64,000 bases of DNA from NCBI GenBank assembly GCA_002362575.1, contig DEUM01000005.1, positions 5,358-69,357 on the forward strand. Direction: 5' to 3'. This DNA is from Lachnoclostridium sp. UBA3262 (GTDB taxonomy: Bacteria; Bacillota; Clostridia; Lachnospirales; Lachnospiraceae). Positions 34,434 to 43,143 of the stretch are shown piece after piece. The first letter of the stretch is position 1. Each line of letters starts with the position of its first letter. The notes under the pieces are model-generated. The model saw only the letters and a program-made list of their open reading frames with translations. It was not told where the DNA came from and searched no databases. Position numbers and translations under genes: made by a program.

Positions 34434-36689
34434 TCATTTTACAAGAAAATATTTCCCAACCGACTGCCATGTGTGGTTCTCCAGTTCATTTTGTTTTCCT
34501 GAGCGCGTATATACCTGTCGGATTCCGTTGACTAAATCCTTTTCCGATACCCCGCTTCCTCGCCTGATAACAGGAATTTCTTTATTTCCTTTCAGCGCCG
34601 TTTCTACCAGAGGAAGATAGTCTCCCGCCGTTTGGATTACAAGTCCATGGCTGGCATAATATTCTTTTGTTTCATCCTCTGCCAGACCGATCTCTCTGCG
34701 TGTACCTCCTGCCGCTCTCCCATCCGTTACATACTGCAGTTCACCGGCACATCGCTCTCCCGCCAGAAAAAGATAGTAGGGAACTCCTGTCGTGTCTTTA
34801 TTATTTGTCACATCAATATGATACCACTCATTCCCCAGTCTTACCATGTTCCATACATGTGGCAGGCTCTGGTTCATATATCCGCTGACCGCTGCCGCTT
34901 CGATTCCGGATATATGGCATAACAGCAGAAATGCATCCGTATACGCCTGACACATACCCTTTCCAAGAACAAGAGCGCCATAAGCATTGTGCGCATATTC
35001 ATATGTGTCTGCGCCAGACTTTTGAAAGCTAGTCTCCCTCGTCTTGGAAAATGCCTCCCTGTCATAAGTGCAATGCCCGGCAAGCCAGTCATACAGTCTT
35101 TTCATTCGTCCCTCCTCGCCCAGCGAAAGAATCCCTTCTGCCTTCACAACCTCCTCTGCCGCCTTAATCATTTCCCGGCGCATACGTTCTCTTTCCCGCT
35201 GGGAATACAAGTAAGCAACCTCTAACGTCATTGTTGAGTAATCACAATCAAAGGCTTCTATTCCAAATATATATGGATTTTGGTAATACGCCTGATAAAA
35301 TATGCTGCGCAGACCATCCGGTTCTGTCAGCTCTGGAAAATCCCCAATATAAATTTTCTCCCGCCCCGCAATCAGATTTAGTGCCAGCCACTCCTCTGCC
35401 GCACTGTCTGCCTGTATATAATAATCCGAATCCAAAGAAGGTACTGTTTCCTCTCCTCCGCGCCCTTCCTTCGGCTGTACCTGTGGCACCTTATCTGTCC
35501 TGTCCTCCGGAACTATCCCCCCATTCAGTGACGGCGCACCCACTGTCTCTGGATAATGCTCTCCACTGTCTCCTTCCATAACGACATAACCAGTCAATCC
35601 AGTTCCTTCAATCCGATACCAGTAATGAGGCTGCTTTTTTCCCCATACCCCTATTTCTTCCGAAAAAGTATACAGCACCTGTCTCTCCTGCACGCTTCCA
35701 TCTATATTTTCCACCGGAACAGACAACGGCAGTTCTTCCACCTTCTGATAACGGTTGTAGAGTATGTCCGAATCCTCTTTTACCTCGCGCGGCAACCGCA
35801 AATCGCTTGTTCCTACAGCATTGCTCAACACGCTTTCTTTCCCATTTGTCACAGAAGTTACATAGTATTCTCCCTGTACATTATAATTCTCTCCTATCAC
35901 AAAAGATTTCCCGTTTTTGTGGCTGGTACTCAATACTTCATTTTTCTTCCCGCCGGAAAATCCTTCGAACATCGTCTCTTTTGTACTCCCCTCATAAGAC
36001 AGATAGCCATTTTTATACCCATAACGGGCGCCTTCCGTTTCTGCATTTTCCCCGCCGCTCAAGATTTCTGACGTCACATAATTATAAACACGGTACTCCG
36101 AAGCCCCCTCTACCGGACTCCATACCAGACGAAATACCCCATCTTCCCCTATCTCTGCCGAAAGTTTTGGCACAGCGCTGTCCGTTTTCAAGGTAAATGG
36201 TATCACACACGGCTTGTCTAGTTTGCGGGCTTCCTTCGTCTCCCTGTCAAAGCGGATAGCAATATAATACACTGGCGCACTGCCCCAGCCTGTGTCTTTC
36301 TTCCTGTCAGACTTCGTCTGCATCACCTGTTCAATCGGATATACGGTTATCTTAGAACCATTTTCTCTCTTTTCAATCTCAAATCCTGTAATGATTCGGC
36401 TTTCCTCCCGGCAGGCGCGGTCTGTATGTACAGTAATCAGCTTTTCCTGCACGGACACCGGAAATTCACTGAAATCACAGGCAAAATCGTATTGAAATTT
36501 CTGTTTTTTAGATACACCATATATTGTATTTTCCAATGCTATGCCCTTGTCTGTGTTCTTATACTTTTCCTTCAAAGCAGCAGGCGTAACCAAGGTCTGC
36601 TCTCTGCGATAATTCCTCCACAGCCATAGCCCGGCAAGCAAAATTACTGCCGCTAATAAACATAGCCCCATCCATTTTCGTCTTTTCAC
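34434..36689 (-). CDS. Membrane-anchored transglutaminase-like protein
   Basis: 751 residues; GTG start (GGGGAG eight bases upstream), overlapping the anti-sigma stop by 4 bases. One N-terminal transmembrane helix (GLCLLAAVILLAGLWLW) anchors a long extracellular part. The C-terminal ~200 residues hold a transglutaminase/protease-like core with Cys (GKGMCQAYTDAF), His (LPHVWNMV) and Asp (YHIDVTN) in the right order. The middle has fibronectin-like (LVWSPVEGASEYRVYNYV) and SH3-like stretches. It is probably made as part of the sigma-anti-sigma operon and acts on the envelope. The substrate is unknown. Confidence 0.82.
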   Translation of the reverse strand: MKRRKWMGLCLLAAVILLAGLWLWRNYRREQTLVTPAALKEKYKNTDKGIALENTIYGVSKKQKFQYDFACDFSEFPVSVQEKLITVHTDRACREESRIITGFEIEKRENGSKITVYPIEQVMQTKSDRKKDTGWGSAPVYYIAIRFDRETKEARKLDKPCVIPFTLKTDSAVPKLSAEIGEDGVFRLVWSPVEGASEYRVYNYVTSEILSGGENAETEGARYGYKNGYLSYEGSTKETMFEGFSGGKKNEVLSTSHKNGKSFVIGENYNVQGEYYVTSVTNGKESVLSNAVGTSDLRLPREVKEDSDILYNRYQKVEELPLSVPVENIDGSVQERQVLYTFSEEIGVWGKKQPHYWYRIEGTGLTGYVVMEGDSGEHYPETVGAPSLNGGIVPEDRTDKVPQVQPKEGRGGEETVPSLDSDYYIQADSAAEEWLALNLIAGREKIYIGDFPELTEPDGLRSIFYQAYYQNPYIFGIEAFDCDYSTMTLEVAYLYSQRERERMRREMIKAAEEVVKAEGILSLGEEGRMKRLYDWLAGHCTYDREAFSKTRETSFQKSGADTYEYAHNAYGALVLGKGMCQAYTDAFLLLCHISGIEAAAVSGYMNQSLPHVWNMVRLGNEWYHIDVTNNKDTTGVPYYLFLAGERCAGELQYVTDGRAAGGTRREIGLAEDETKEYYASHGLVIQTAGDYLPLVETALKGNKEIPVIRRGSGVSEKDLVNGIRQVYTRSGKQNELENHTWQSVGKYFLVK

Positions 36690-37258
36690 ATGTATAACTC
36701 CCCATCACTTTCTAAGAGCCGCACAATACGGTCATTCTCTAATGTAAATATCACGCTCCCGCCCTCACTGTCATGTATACGGTAAAAAGAAGTTTCCCCG
36801 GAAGATTGTTTCGTCCTATCCCGGTAAGTCATGCGCTTCATTTTTTCCAGCAAGTCCTCTGCCTCCGCTTCCGGCACTGCCTCCGCCTCAGCAAAGTCCT
36901 CTGACCTGCTTTTTTCCAGAGAGGATAATTCTGACTCCATATCTAAAACAAGCTGTTCATACCGCTCTTTATCCCCGGAGGCGGAAAAATCGTGCACCGC
37001 ACTGCCGCTTGCCACTCCGGCAAGGTTTGGTACCGTCTCATCCGGCGATAGCTTGTCCCCAGAAAGAAGCATCTGATATCCAAGTAGTCCTGCCAGCAGA
37101 ATTACCGCCGCCACAGCAGCCGCACTTACCCATGTCCTGCGCCTATTTCCGCCCTGCTTTTTCTCCTCTGCTTTCATCTGTTTGGTCAGTTGTTTCAGAT
37201 AATTTTCATCTGGTTTTATTAACTCATTATCCCCTTTATACTTTTCTCTAAAACTCAT
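36686..37258 (-). CDS. Single-pass membrane protein, probable anti-sigma factor
   Basis: About 190 residues from the ATG at 37258 (GGGAGG eight bases upstream), overlapping the sigma gene by 11 bases. A charged cytoplasmic N-terminus (~1-45) precedes a transmembrane helix (VSAAAVAAVILLAGLLGYQMLL) and an acidic, helical outer part (ELSSLEKSRSEDFAEAEAVPEAEAEDLLEKM). No zinc anti-sigma HCC motif is present. The role is inferred from its place between an ECF sigma factor and a surface protein. Confidence 0.7.
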   Translation of the reverse strand: MSFREKYKGDNELIKPDENYLKQLTKQMKAEEKKQGGNRRRTWVSAAAVAAVILLAGLLGYQMLLSGDKLSPDETVPNLAGVASGSAVHDFSASGDKERYEQLVLDMESELSSLEKSRSEDFAEAEAVPEAEAEDLLEKMKRMTYRDRTKQSSGETSFYRIHDSEGGSVIFTLENDRIVRLLESDGELYM

Positions 37259-37742
37259 CCTCGGCACCTCCCAGAATTTCTTTTAATTTCTGCCTGCCAC
37301 GACGCAATCTGGATTTTACAGTAGATTCGTTCATCTCCAATATCCGGCTGATTTCCTCAATACTGTAATCCTCGTAATAAAACAGATGTAAAATATCCCT
37401 GTACTTTTCCGGGAGTTCCAGCATAGCATAGTACACACTGCTTTTTTCCTTTATCTCAACTACCACAGCGTCTGCCTCCTCAAGCTGCGCCGTCCGCTGG
37501 TGCCACGCAGAAGTCACTAAATTTTTGGCAGTATTGATAGTCACCCGAATCAGCCATGCCTTAAGATGTTCCTTGTCCTCAAACGTTTTTTCTTCCTGTA
37601 TGTATTTGAGAAATACTTCCTGCATGACATCCTGTGCATCACTTTGGTTTCCCGTTCTTGCAAATGCAAGGCGAAAGACCATATCCGAATATTCCTTTAT
37701 CACTTCTACGGCATTTAACCGAAATCCTTCGTCTTCTTTCAT
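37248..37742 (-). CDS. ECF-type RNA polymerase sigma factor
   Basis: About 164 residues beginning MKEDEGFRLNAVEVIKEY. The start at 37742 is favoured by AAAGGAG; the frame continues upstream through a duplicated TATGCACTAAAG segment that is more likely leader. Region 2: SDAQDVMQEVFLKYIQE. Region 4: YSIEEISRILEMNESTVKSRLRRGRQKL. It heads the operon with the anti-sigma and transglutaminase-like genes. Confidence 0.92.
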   Translation of the reverse strand: MKEDEGFRLNAVEVIKEYSDMVFRLAFARTGNQSDAQDVMQEVFLKYIQEEKTFEDKEHLKAWLIRVTINTAKNLVTSAWHQRTAQLEEADAVVVEIKEKSSVYYAMLELPEKYRDILHLFYYEDYSIEEISRILEMNESTVKSRLRRGRQKLKEILGGAEDEF

Positions 37743-37916
37743 CATGTCTCCTTTAGTGCATAAAATTACTTTAGTGCATAGTATTACCTTCTTTGTCAAA
37801 TAAGAATACCATAGTTTCCCGTTTTTTCAAAGTTATTTTTTACTTCGTATAAAACCACCGCTTAATTATTTATGGTTTTCCAAGTGGTGGTATCGCACGT
37901 ACAAATCATTAAATGA

Positions 37917-38294
37917 TTACCTTTTCTTTCGCCCCGCCTGCAGCATCCCGCCAAGCATCCCTCCGGACAGACACAAAAAGAGCGCTGGCAGGATTCCCGG
38001 TATACTCATAAAGATAGCCCGGTTACAAATCATGGACGTAACCAGCAAAATGACGTAATATGCCGCTCCCATCAAAATCCCCCACAGATACTTTCTTCCT
38101 GTATGATATCTGCTCACAATCATTCCGCTGATAAAGCAGGAAAACACATAAGCAAAAATAATTCCCCCACGGATAACTCCCTCTGAAACATCCCACTGAA
38201 ACATTAAAAAGGCAAGCACCAAAAGAAGTACCGCCGACACCGCATATGCCAGAACAATCCCTTTAACTACCTGCAATATAGCTCCCGATTTCAT
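37917..38294 (-). CDS. TIGR04086-type small membrane protein
   Basis: 125 residues from ATG 38294 (GGAGGAAGA just upstream). Four hydrophobic helices (VVKGIVLAYAVSAVLLLVLAF, GIIFAYVFSCFISGMIV, YLWGILMGAAYYVILLVTSM, IPALFLCLSGGMLGGML) and a basic end. It matches the small four-helix membrane family found next to preprotein translocase or standing alone in Clostridia; function unknown. It is divergent from the PHP gene. Confidence 0.78.
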   Translation of the reverse strand: MKSGAILQVVKGIVLAYAVSAVLLLVLAFLMFQWDVSEGVIRGGIIFAYVFSCFISGMIVSRYHTGRKYLWGILMGAAYYVILLVTSMICNRAIFMSIPGILPALFLCLSGGMLGGMLQAGRKKR

Positions 38295-38452
38295 TCTTCC
38301 TCCATTCCGCAGCCTCCGGCTGCCACAAATGCTTATAAGAAAAAATATGATACTTTTCAAAAAAATATAACTATGCTATGATAAGTAATAATTACGAAAA
38401 TAGCTCGGCGTATTCAAATTGCGCCGCCAGACTAAGAAAGGGATTCTGATTT

Positions 38453-39298
38453 ATGCAATATATAGATTTACACGTACACTCGAATTGTTCAGATGGAACC
38501 TGCACACCGGAGGAGCTGGTAGACCTCGCCTTGGAGGCACAGCTCGTCGCCTTTGCCCTGACCGATCATGACACAGTGGACGGCGTAGCCCGTGCAGTGG
38601 CGGCGGCACAAGGGAAAAAAATCCGGGTTATCCCCGGCGTAGAGCTTTCCTGTGAATACCAGATTTCTCCCGGAAGAAAAAAGGAGATTCATATTTTAGG
38701 CTATAACATCGACTATACGCAGCCGGAACTCCTTGACACGCTGGCAGAGGCTGCCGCAGAGCGGGATGAAAGGAACCGCAAAATGTGCAAAAATCTTCGC
38801 GATGCCGGTTATCCGATTGACTATGAATCGTTAGCCGCACGTTTTCCACATACCATTCTGACAAGGGCACATTTTGCCCGCTTTCTGATGGAAAAGGGAG
38901 CGATTCCAAGTATTGATTCCGCCTTCAAAAAGATTCTGGCACAGGACGGTCCGTATTTTGTCATGAGAAAATATCTGTCTCCGGAAAACGGTATCCGTCT
39001 CATAAAAAAGGCAGGAGGCATACCAGTTCTGGCACATCCCCTGCTCTATAAAATGTCTGTCTCCGAGTTACATAACCTAATTATCGAGTTAAAGAGCTAC
39101 GGACTAAAAGGCATAGAGGCTATGTATTCACGCAACCGTGGCAACGATGAAGCATTTGCCCGCAAGCTTGCTAAAGATTTCGATTTAATCATAACCGGTG
39201 GAACCGATTTTCACGGCGCAAATAAACCGGATTTGGAAATCGGCAGGGGCGAAGGCTCACTCCGCGTTCCTGTCATGCTCCTCGAAAATTTGCGATAA
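38453..39298 (+). CDS. PHP-domain phosphoesterase (RNase AM / YciV type)
   Basis: 281 residues. The PHP metal motifs are DLHVHSNCSDG (5-15), LTDHDTVDG near 37-45, PGVELSCEY near 62-70 and, toward the end, GGTDFHGANKPD. Family members hydrolyse 3',5'-nucleoside bisphosphates or trim RNA 5' ends; which applies is not decidable here. Its 3' end overlaps the convergent thiE gene by 26 bases. Confidence 0.9.
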   Translation: MQYIDLHVHSNCSDGTCTPEELVDLALEAQLVAFALTDHDTVDGVARAVAAAQGKKIRVIPGVELSCEYQISPGRKKEIHILGYNIDYTQPELLDTLAEAAAERDERNRKMCKNLRDAGYPIDYESLAARFPHTILTRAHFARFLMEKGAIPSIDSAFKKILAQDGPYFVMRKYLSPENGIRLIKKAGGIPVLAHPLLYKMSVSELHNLIIELKSYGLKGIEAMYSRNRGNDEAFARKLAKDFDLIITGGTDFHGANKPDLEIGRGEGSLRVPVMLLENLR

Positions 39299-39902
39299 GC
39301 GTTTCCGCTGCCGCCGTTATGTCTTTCTGTCCGATTATCGCTGATATCACGGCGGCGCCCTCTATCCCGGTATCTCTTAACAGTGAAATATTTTCCGCTT
39401 TAATTCCACCAATCGCCACTATCGGAATCTGCACGGACTGCCGGATTATTTTCAGTTCTTCCAGCGTAATGTGTCTTGTATCGGACTTTGTCGTCGTTCC
39501 AAATATATCGCCCACGCCCAGATAATCCGCACCCGACTTCCATGCTTCTACCGCCTTCTCCACCGTATTTGCTGTGGCTCCGACAATCTTGTCCGCGCCG
39601 AGAAGATTCCTTGCCACCTGCACCGGAATGTCTGTCTGCCCCAGATGCACGCCATCTGCGCCGACTGCCATTGCAATATCCAGCCGGTCATTGATAATTA
39701 ACGGAATCTCATAGGCGTCAGTAATCTCCTTCACTCTCTTAGCTGTTTTATAAAATTCACGGGAACTGCACTCCTTCTCCCGCAGCTGTACAACAGTTAC
39801 ACCGCCTTTAATTGCCAGCTCCACCGATTCTTCAACAGAATCTGCCGTCATAATACTCCTATCGGTACAAAGATACAGCGTATAATCTATCTCCGGTTTC
39901 AT
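39273..39902 (-). CDS. thiE: Thiamine-phosphate synthase
   Basis: 209 residues, TIM barrel that couples HMP-PP and HET-P to thiamine phosphate. It contains VVQLREKECSSREFY, LIINDRLDIAMAVGADGVHLGQTDIP and the C-terminal IPIVAIGGI phosphate-binding loop. It is the last gene of the DUF5717/DUF5716 operon, overlapping the previous stop by 4 bases (ATGA), with no other thi gene and no TPP riboswitch nearby. The operon context is unusual for a vitamin enzyme and may be simple hitch-hiking. Confidence 0.94.
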   Translation of the reverse strand: MKPEIDYTLYLCTDRSIMTADSVEESVELAIKGGVTVVQLREKECSSREFYKTAKRVKEITDAYEIPLIINDRLDIAMAVGADGVHLGQTDIPVQVARNLLGADKIVGATANTVEKAVEAWKSGADYLGVGDIFGTTTKSDTRHITLEELKIIRQSVQIPIVAIGGIKAENISLLRDTGIEGAAVISAIIGQKDITAAAETLIANFRGA

Positions 39903-41116
39903 CTTATCCCCCGTTCTCCTTCTAATATCCTCTCAACTTCCTGTGCATACTCTGGCTTTTTATCCCGGATTTTCTCCATTTCCTCCAGACATTCCTCCAT
40001 GATACCAGTATTGTAATCCAACTGGTCTCTCAGCTTCTGGCGGCGGACATTCAGGTCATGGCGCACTTCAACCATTTCCTTCGGCTCAACGAGCGCTCTC
40101 GCCTGCGCAAACCAGATATCACGGTCTTTCACCCCGAGTCTTTGCAACTCATTCATCAGAATCTTATTATTCTCGTTAATCTGAATCGTACTTTCCCGCT
40201 GTCTCGCCCACTCTCTCTTTGCCTTCAAATACTGCCCATATACAAAGTCCAGCTCTGTTGCATTCCGTATTTGATATTTGTGACACAGGTAATCCAGTGT
40301 CCTTACGTTATTGACGTATTTGATTTTTACCCGGTTGCTCAAAAAAATTGCCCGATTGCATTTTTTTTCTGTAATCGCCATATCAATGCGGTTTTTTCTT
40401 GATTCATTCAAAATAATCGCTGCTATTACAAAACCAAAAGCGACCGTCGCTACAAATGGAACAACAATATCTACCTTGAATAAAAAAGCGAGTGCCGCCA
40501 ACATTGCGCCTATCGCTATCAGAATCGCTGTCAGGCACTTCCCAATCACCTTCAGCGTCCGCTGTCCGCGTATAATGTCGCGCTTATCGGCAAGCAGAAG
40601 ATTCTTCTCACTCCCCAGCTGGCGGAGGTCATTTTTAATTTTTACCTGATAATCTTCATATTCTGCAAGCTTCTTTATATCGCCCTGAACAGTTCCCTCA
40701 TAGTTCTCGAGCGCCCGCCTCTGCCCATCTGTCATTTTATATTTTTTCTTCTGCAGCTTCTGACGCTCCTCTGTCAGTTCAACAATCCTTCTTGCCGCCG
40801 AATATAGCTCCGTCTTCTCCTCATCCGGCGCCTGATCAATCAATTGGATATCCTTCAGGTATGAGGTTACCTGCCCATACTCGAACTTGATATCTCCGCA
40901 CTGCCCCCTTGCCTCTATAATCGCATCATGAAGACGTCCCAGATATTCCAATCTGGCGCGGTCATTGTGAATATCGACTTTTTCCTTTTCCACCTTGACG
41001 GTTTCCGGAATATCAACCGATTCTGCAGAAACCTCCGGTTCCCTCTGCTGTTCTGTCGTTACTTCCTCCGGCAGCTTTTTTATCTCTTTTTTCCTCCCGA
41101 AAAAATGAAATTTCAA
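39899..41116 (-). CDS. Coiled-coil protein with two transmembrane helices, unknown function
   Basis: 405 residues; TTG start at 41116 with GGGAGG nine bases upstream. The first ~40 residues are basic then acidic. Residues ~50-180 are helical with heptad-like spacing (coiled coil). Two hydrophobic segments follow in tandem (VIGKCLTAILIAIGAMLAALAFLF and VVPFVATVAFGFVIAAIILN, about 190-235). A second long coiled coil (~245-395) ends the protein. It therefore looks like an inner-membrane protein with both helical arms in the cytoplasm. No enzymatic motif is seen. It is the fourth gene of the DUF5717 operon. Confidence 0.75.
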   Translation of the reverse strand: MKFHFFGRKKEIKKLPEEVTTEQQREPEVSAESVDIPETVKVEKEKVDIHNDRARLEYLGRLHDAIIEARGQCGDIKFEYGQVTSYLKDIQLIDQAPDEEKTELYSAARRIVELTEERQKLQKKKYKMTDGQRRALENYEGTVQGDIKKLAEYEDYQVKIKNDLRQLGSEKNLLLADKRDIIRGQRTLKVIGKCLTAILIAIGAMLAALAFLFKVDIVVPFVATVAFGFVIAAIILNESRKNRIDMAITEKKCNRAIFLSNRVKIKYVNNVRTLDYLCHKYQIRNATELDFVYGQYLKAKREWARQRESTIQINENNKILMNELQRLGVKDRDIWFAQARALVEPKEMVEVRHDLNVRRQKLRDQLDYNTGIMEECLEEMEKIRDKKPEYAQEVERILEGERGIR

Positions 41117-41132
41117 AATTAACGTCCTCCCA

Positions 41133-41900
41133 TCAGCACAAAAATGCTGTTTCTAATTGTTGTTTATAACGCTCCAAATCCTGCTCCGATTCATTCGGAA
41201 TCCGGCACTGTGATAATGCCTCGTTATATTTTGCCTTGCTGGCAAGTATTTCCTCCGGTTCCAGTCCAAAAGACACTGCCTCTGTTTCAAACAGCTCCTT
41301 TTTTCCTTCCATCAAAAGTATCCAAAGATAATGCTCCAGCGAGCTTTTTTTATTGTTCCTGACATATGCCTCCTTAAAGTCATTGCCCGCCTCTGCAAAA
41401 GAAGAAGTATAAAAACGGGCGATACCCTGATTGTGCAAAATATCCCCATACTCCTCCGTCGTAAAATTCACGGCAAAACTGCCATGTAAAAGCTTCCGGT
41501 ACTCCTGCAGGCTCTTTCCATACCGTCCCGCCCTGAGATAATTATCCGCCTTCATCTTCTTTTTCTTATACAGCGGCAGGTTCGCAATGCCATCTATAAT
41601 GCTAACCAGACTGCGCACTTCCGCCTCTCTGTAATAATCGCAGCCGCACAAAATAGTTACAACCAAATCCTTTAATCCCGCATGGTTCGAAAATAGTCCC
41701 CGCATTTTTTTGGCCAGCACCGGATGCTCCGTCTCCTCCTCCAGCCAGTCTGCCAGCGGTTCCTGAAAAAAGTCTTCGTTGATACTGTAAATGTTATTAT
41801 AAATATAGTAACACAATTCCTCAAGGGAATACACTTTCTGCCCTGTAAACGGCATTTCGTATGGCGTCTCTGCCACCTTTCCCTGACACAAAATAAACAT
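41133..41900 (-). CDS. TPR-like helical protein of the DUF5716/5717 operon
   Basis: 255 residues from the ATG at 41900 (AAGGAGG eight bases upstream). It begins MFILCQGKVAETPYEMPFTG. The second half has helix pairs reminiscent of tetratricopeptide repeats (ADNYLRAGRYGKSLQEYRKLL; GDILHNQGIARFYTSSFAEAGNDFKEAYVRN). No family name recalled; probable adaptor. It sits between the actin-like DUF5716 gene (13-base gap) and the coiled-coil membrane gene (16-base gap), so all are expressed together. Confidence 0.75.
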   Translation of the reverse strand: MFILCQGKVAETPYEMPFTGQKVYSLEELCYYIYNNIYSINEDFFQEPLADWLEEETEHPVLAKKMRGLFSNHAGLKDLVVTILCGCDYYREAEVRSLVSIIDGIANLPLYKKKKMKADNYLRAGRYGKSLQEYRKLLHGSFAVNFTTEEYGDILHNQGIARFYTSSFAEAGNDFKEAYVRNNKKSSLEHYLWILLMEGKKELFETEAVSFGLEPEEILASKAKYNEALSQCRIPNESEQDLERYKQQLETAFLC

Positions 41901-41913
41901 CTGTGTACCCTCC

Positions 41914-43113
41914 TTAATCAATCGTAATCATCTTTTCCCAAATACGGTTTGAGGTCGGGAACAAATCCCCAAAGCCCCTGTCTTTTATAGTAACAATACA
42001 GGTATGCACATCACTGAACCGGAGGCGTATACCAAGCCGGCACTTACGCTCGGACTTGCCGGATACCGGCTCCAAGTCAATAATAAATTTCTTTTCTTCA
42101 TTTGTAAATATATTCCTTACTATCAGGCTCAGCTCATCGTCGCCATGCGGTATCAAATCCATCTCCTTATCTACCTGATACCATGGGATTCCTGCCTTTA
42201 CGAAAGGTACTTCCTGCTCCTTTGCCTCACTGTATACATTGACGAGTATGTGGGAGGAAACCATATCCTCATCAAGCAGGACAAAATCCGACAGCCTTGC
42301 CGTCTCACCAAACTCCCTTGCCGCATAACAAGCCCCGCTGACATACAGATTCTGGCCCTTAAAGAGCCGGCGTCCTACACACAGCTTTTTGAACACCTCA
42401 TCCGCCCACTCGCCCTCAAATCCATTTCCTGTCATGTAGAGGGTAGATAAAATCTGTTTATGGATAGCTCCGTAAACAATATTTTCAAACACCGTGCCCT
42501 TCCGGTCTTCATCCTCTCCCGCAATCTCCATGGCATCCGAAAAATCTTTCTCCGTCACTCCGGCAAAAACCGGCGTCCGCCGCCTGTCGACCTGCATCTG
42601 ATAATAACGCAGGCTTTTCCCGCTATAATCAAACAATCCCACATCATTTACCCACATTTCCTTTTTCTGATATAGTACATAATGCAGATAGCTCTGCTTG
42701 TGGCCGATGACAACGGCCCTCTCCCTGCCTATCCCAAGCAATTCCAGCGCATCATAGATAAGCGTGACAAACTCCGGTGTCTGCTCCGGCACCGTCACGA
42801 CGAGCTGCTTTATTGTCTCGGATGGGTATTTCTGACGCGTCATAGACAGCGTTTTCCGAAAATAATAGGCAAGCACATTTACAGGATTCGAGACCTTCCC
42901 ATCCACTGTAATTTCCTCGCCACGGCGTATACGCGGCAAAAACCCGGTCAGCGGTTCCATATTTTCCATCACGATGGCAGTGTCAAACAGAGCATATGGA
43001 TTCTCTGCCGACTGCCCTACAAGCTCCGGCTCCATCTGCTCACGGTTATATACCGCCATCTGTGTCTTATCATCACAGAGGTCGTATCCAAGCAGCAATG
43101 TCCTCTCTCCCAT
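41914..43113 (-). CDS. DUF5716-like protein, actin/Hsp70-type fold suspected
   Basis: About 399 residues from the ATG at 43113 (GGAGGTAACT just before). The opening TLLLGYDLCDDKTQMAVYN resembles the phosphate-1 loop of actin/Hsp70 ATPases (here GYDLCDDKTQ). A later ELLGIGRERAVVIGHKQSYLHYVLYQ and NDVGLFDYSGKSLRYYQMQ sit where connect and phosphate-2 motifs would be. The C-terminal ~100 residues are beta-rich. The name DUF5716 is from memory of Lachnospiraceae annotations and was not checked. It lies 30 bases downstream of the very large DUF5717-like gene. Confidence 0.7.
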   Translation of the reverse strand: MGERTLLLGYDLCDDKTQMAVYNREQMEPELVGQSAENPYALFDTAIVMENMEPLTGFLPRIRRGEEITVDGKVSNPVNVLAYYFRKTLSMTRQKYPSETIKQLVVTVPEQTPEFVTLIYDALELLGIGRERAVVIGHKQSYLHYVLYQKKEMWVNDVGLFDYSGKSLRYYQMQVDRRRTPVFAGVTEKDFSDAMEIAGEDEDRKGTVFENIVYGAIHKQILSTLYMTGNGFEGEWADEVFKKLCVGRRLFKGQNLYVSGACYAAREFGETARLSDFVLLDEDMVSSHILVNVYSEAKEQEVPFVKAGIPWYQVDKEMDLIPHGDDELSLIVRNIFTNEEKKFIIDLEPVSGKSERKCRLGIRLRFSDVHTCIVTIKDRGFGDLFPTSNRIWEKMITID

Positions 43114-43143
43114 AGTTACCTCCATTCACGCGCTTCCTCGCAC

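Noticed and set aside
39903..39960. Possible TPP riboswitch before thiE
   Set aside because: thiE starts within the upstream gene's stop (ATGA); there is no leader and no CTGAGA/ACCTGA TPP core.
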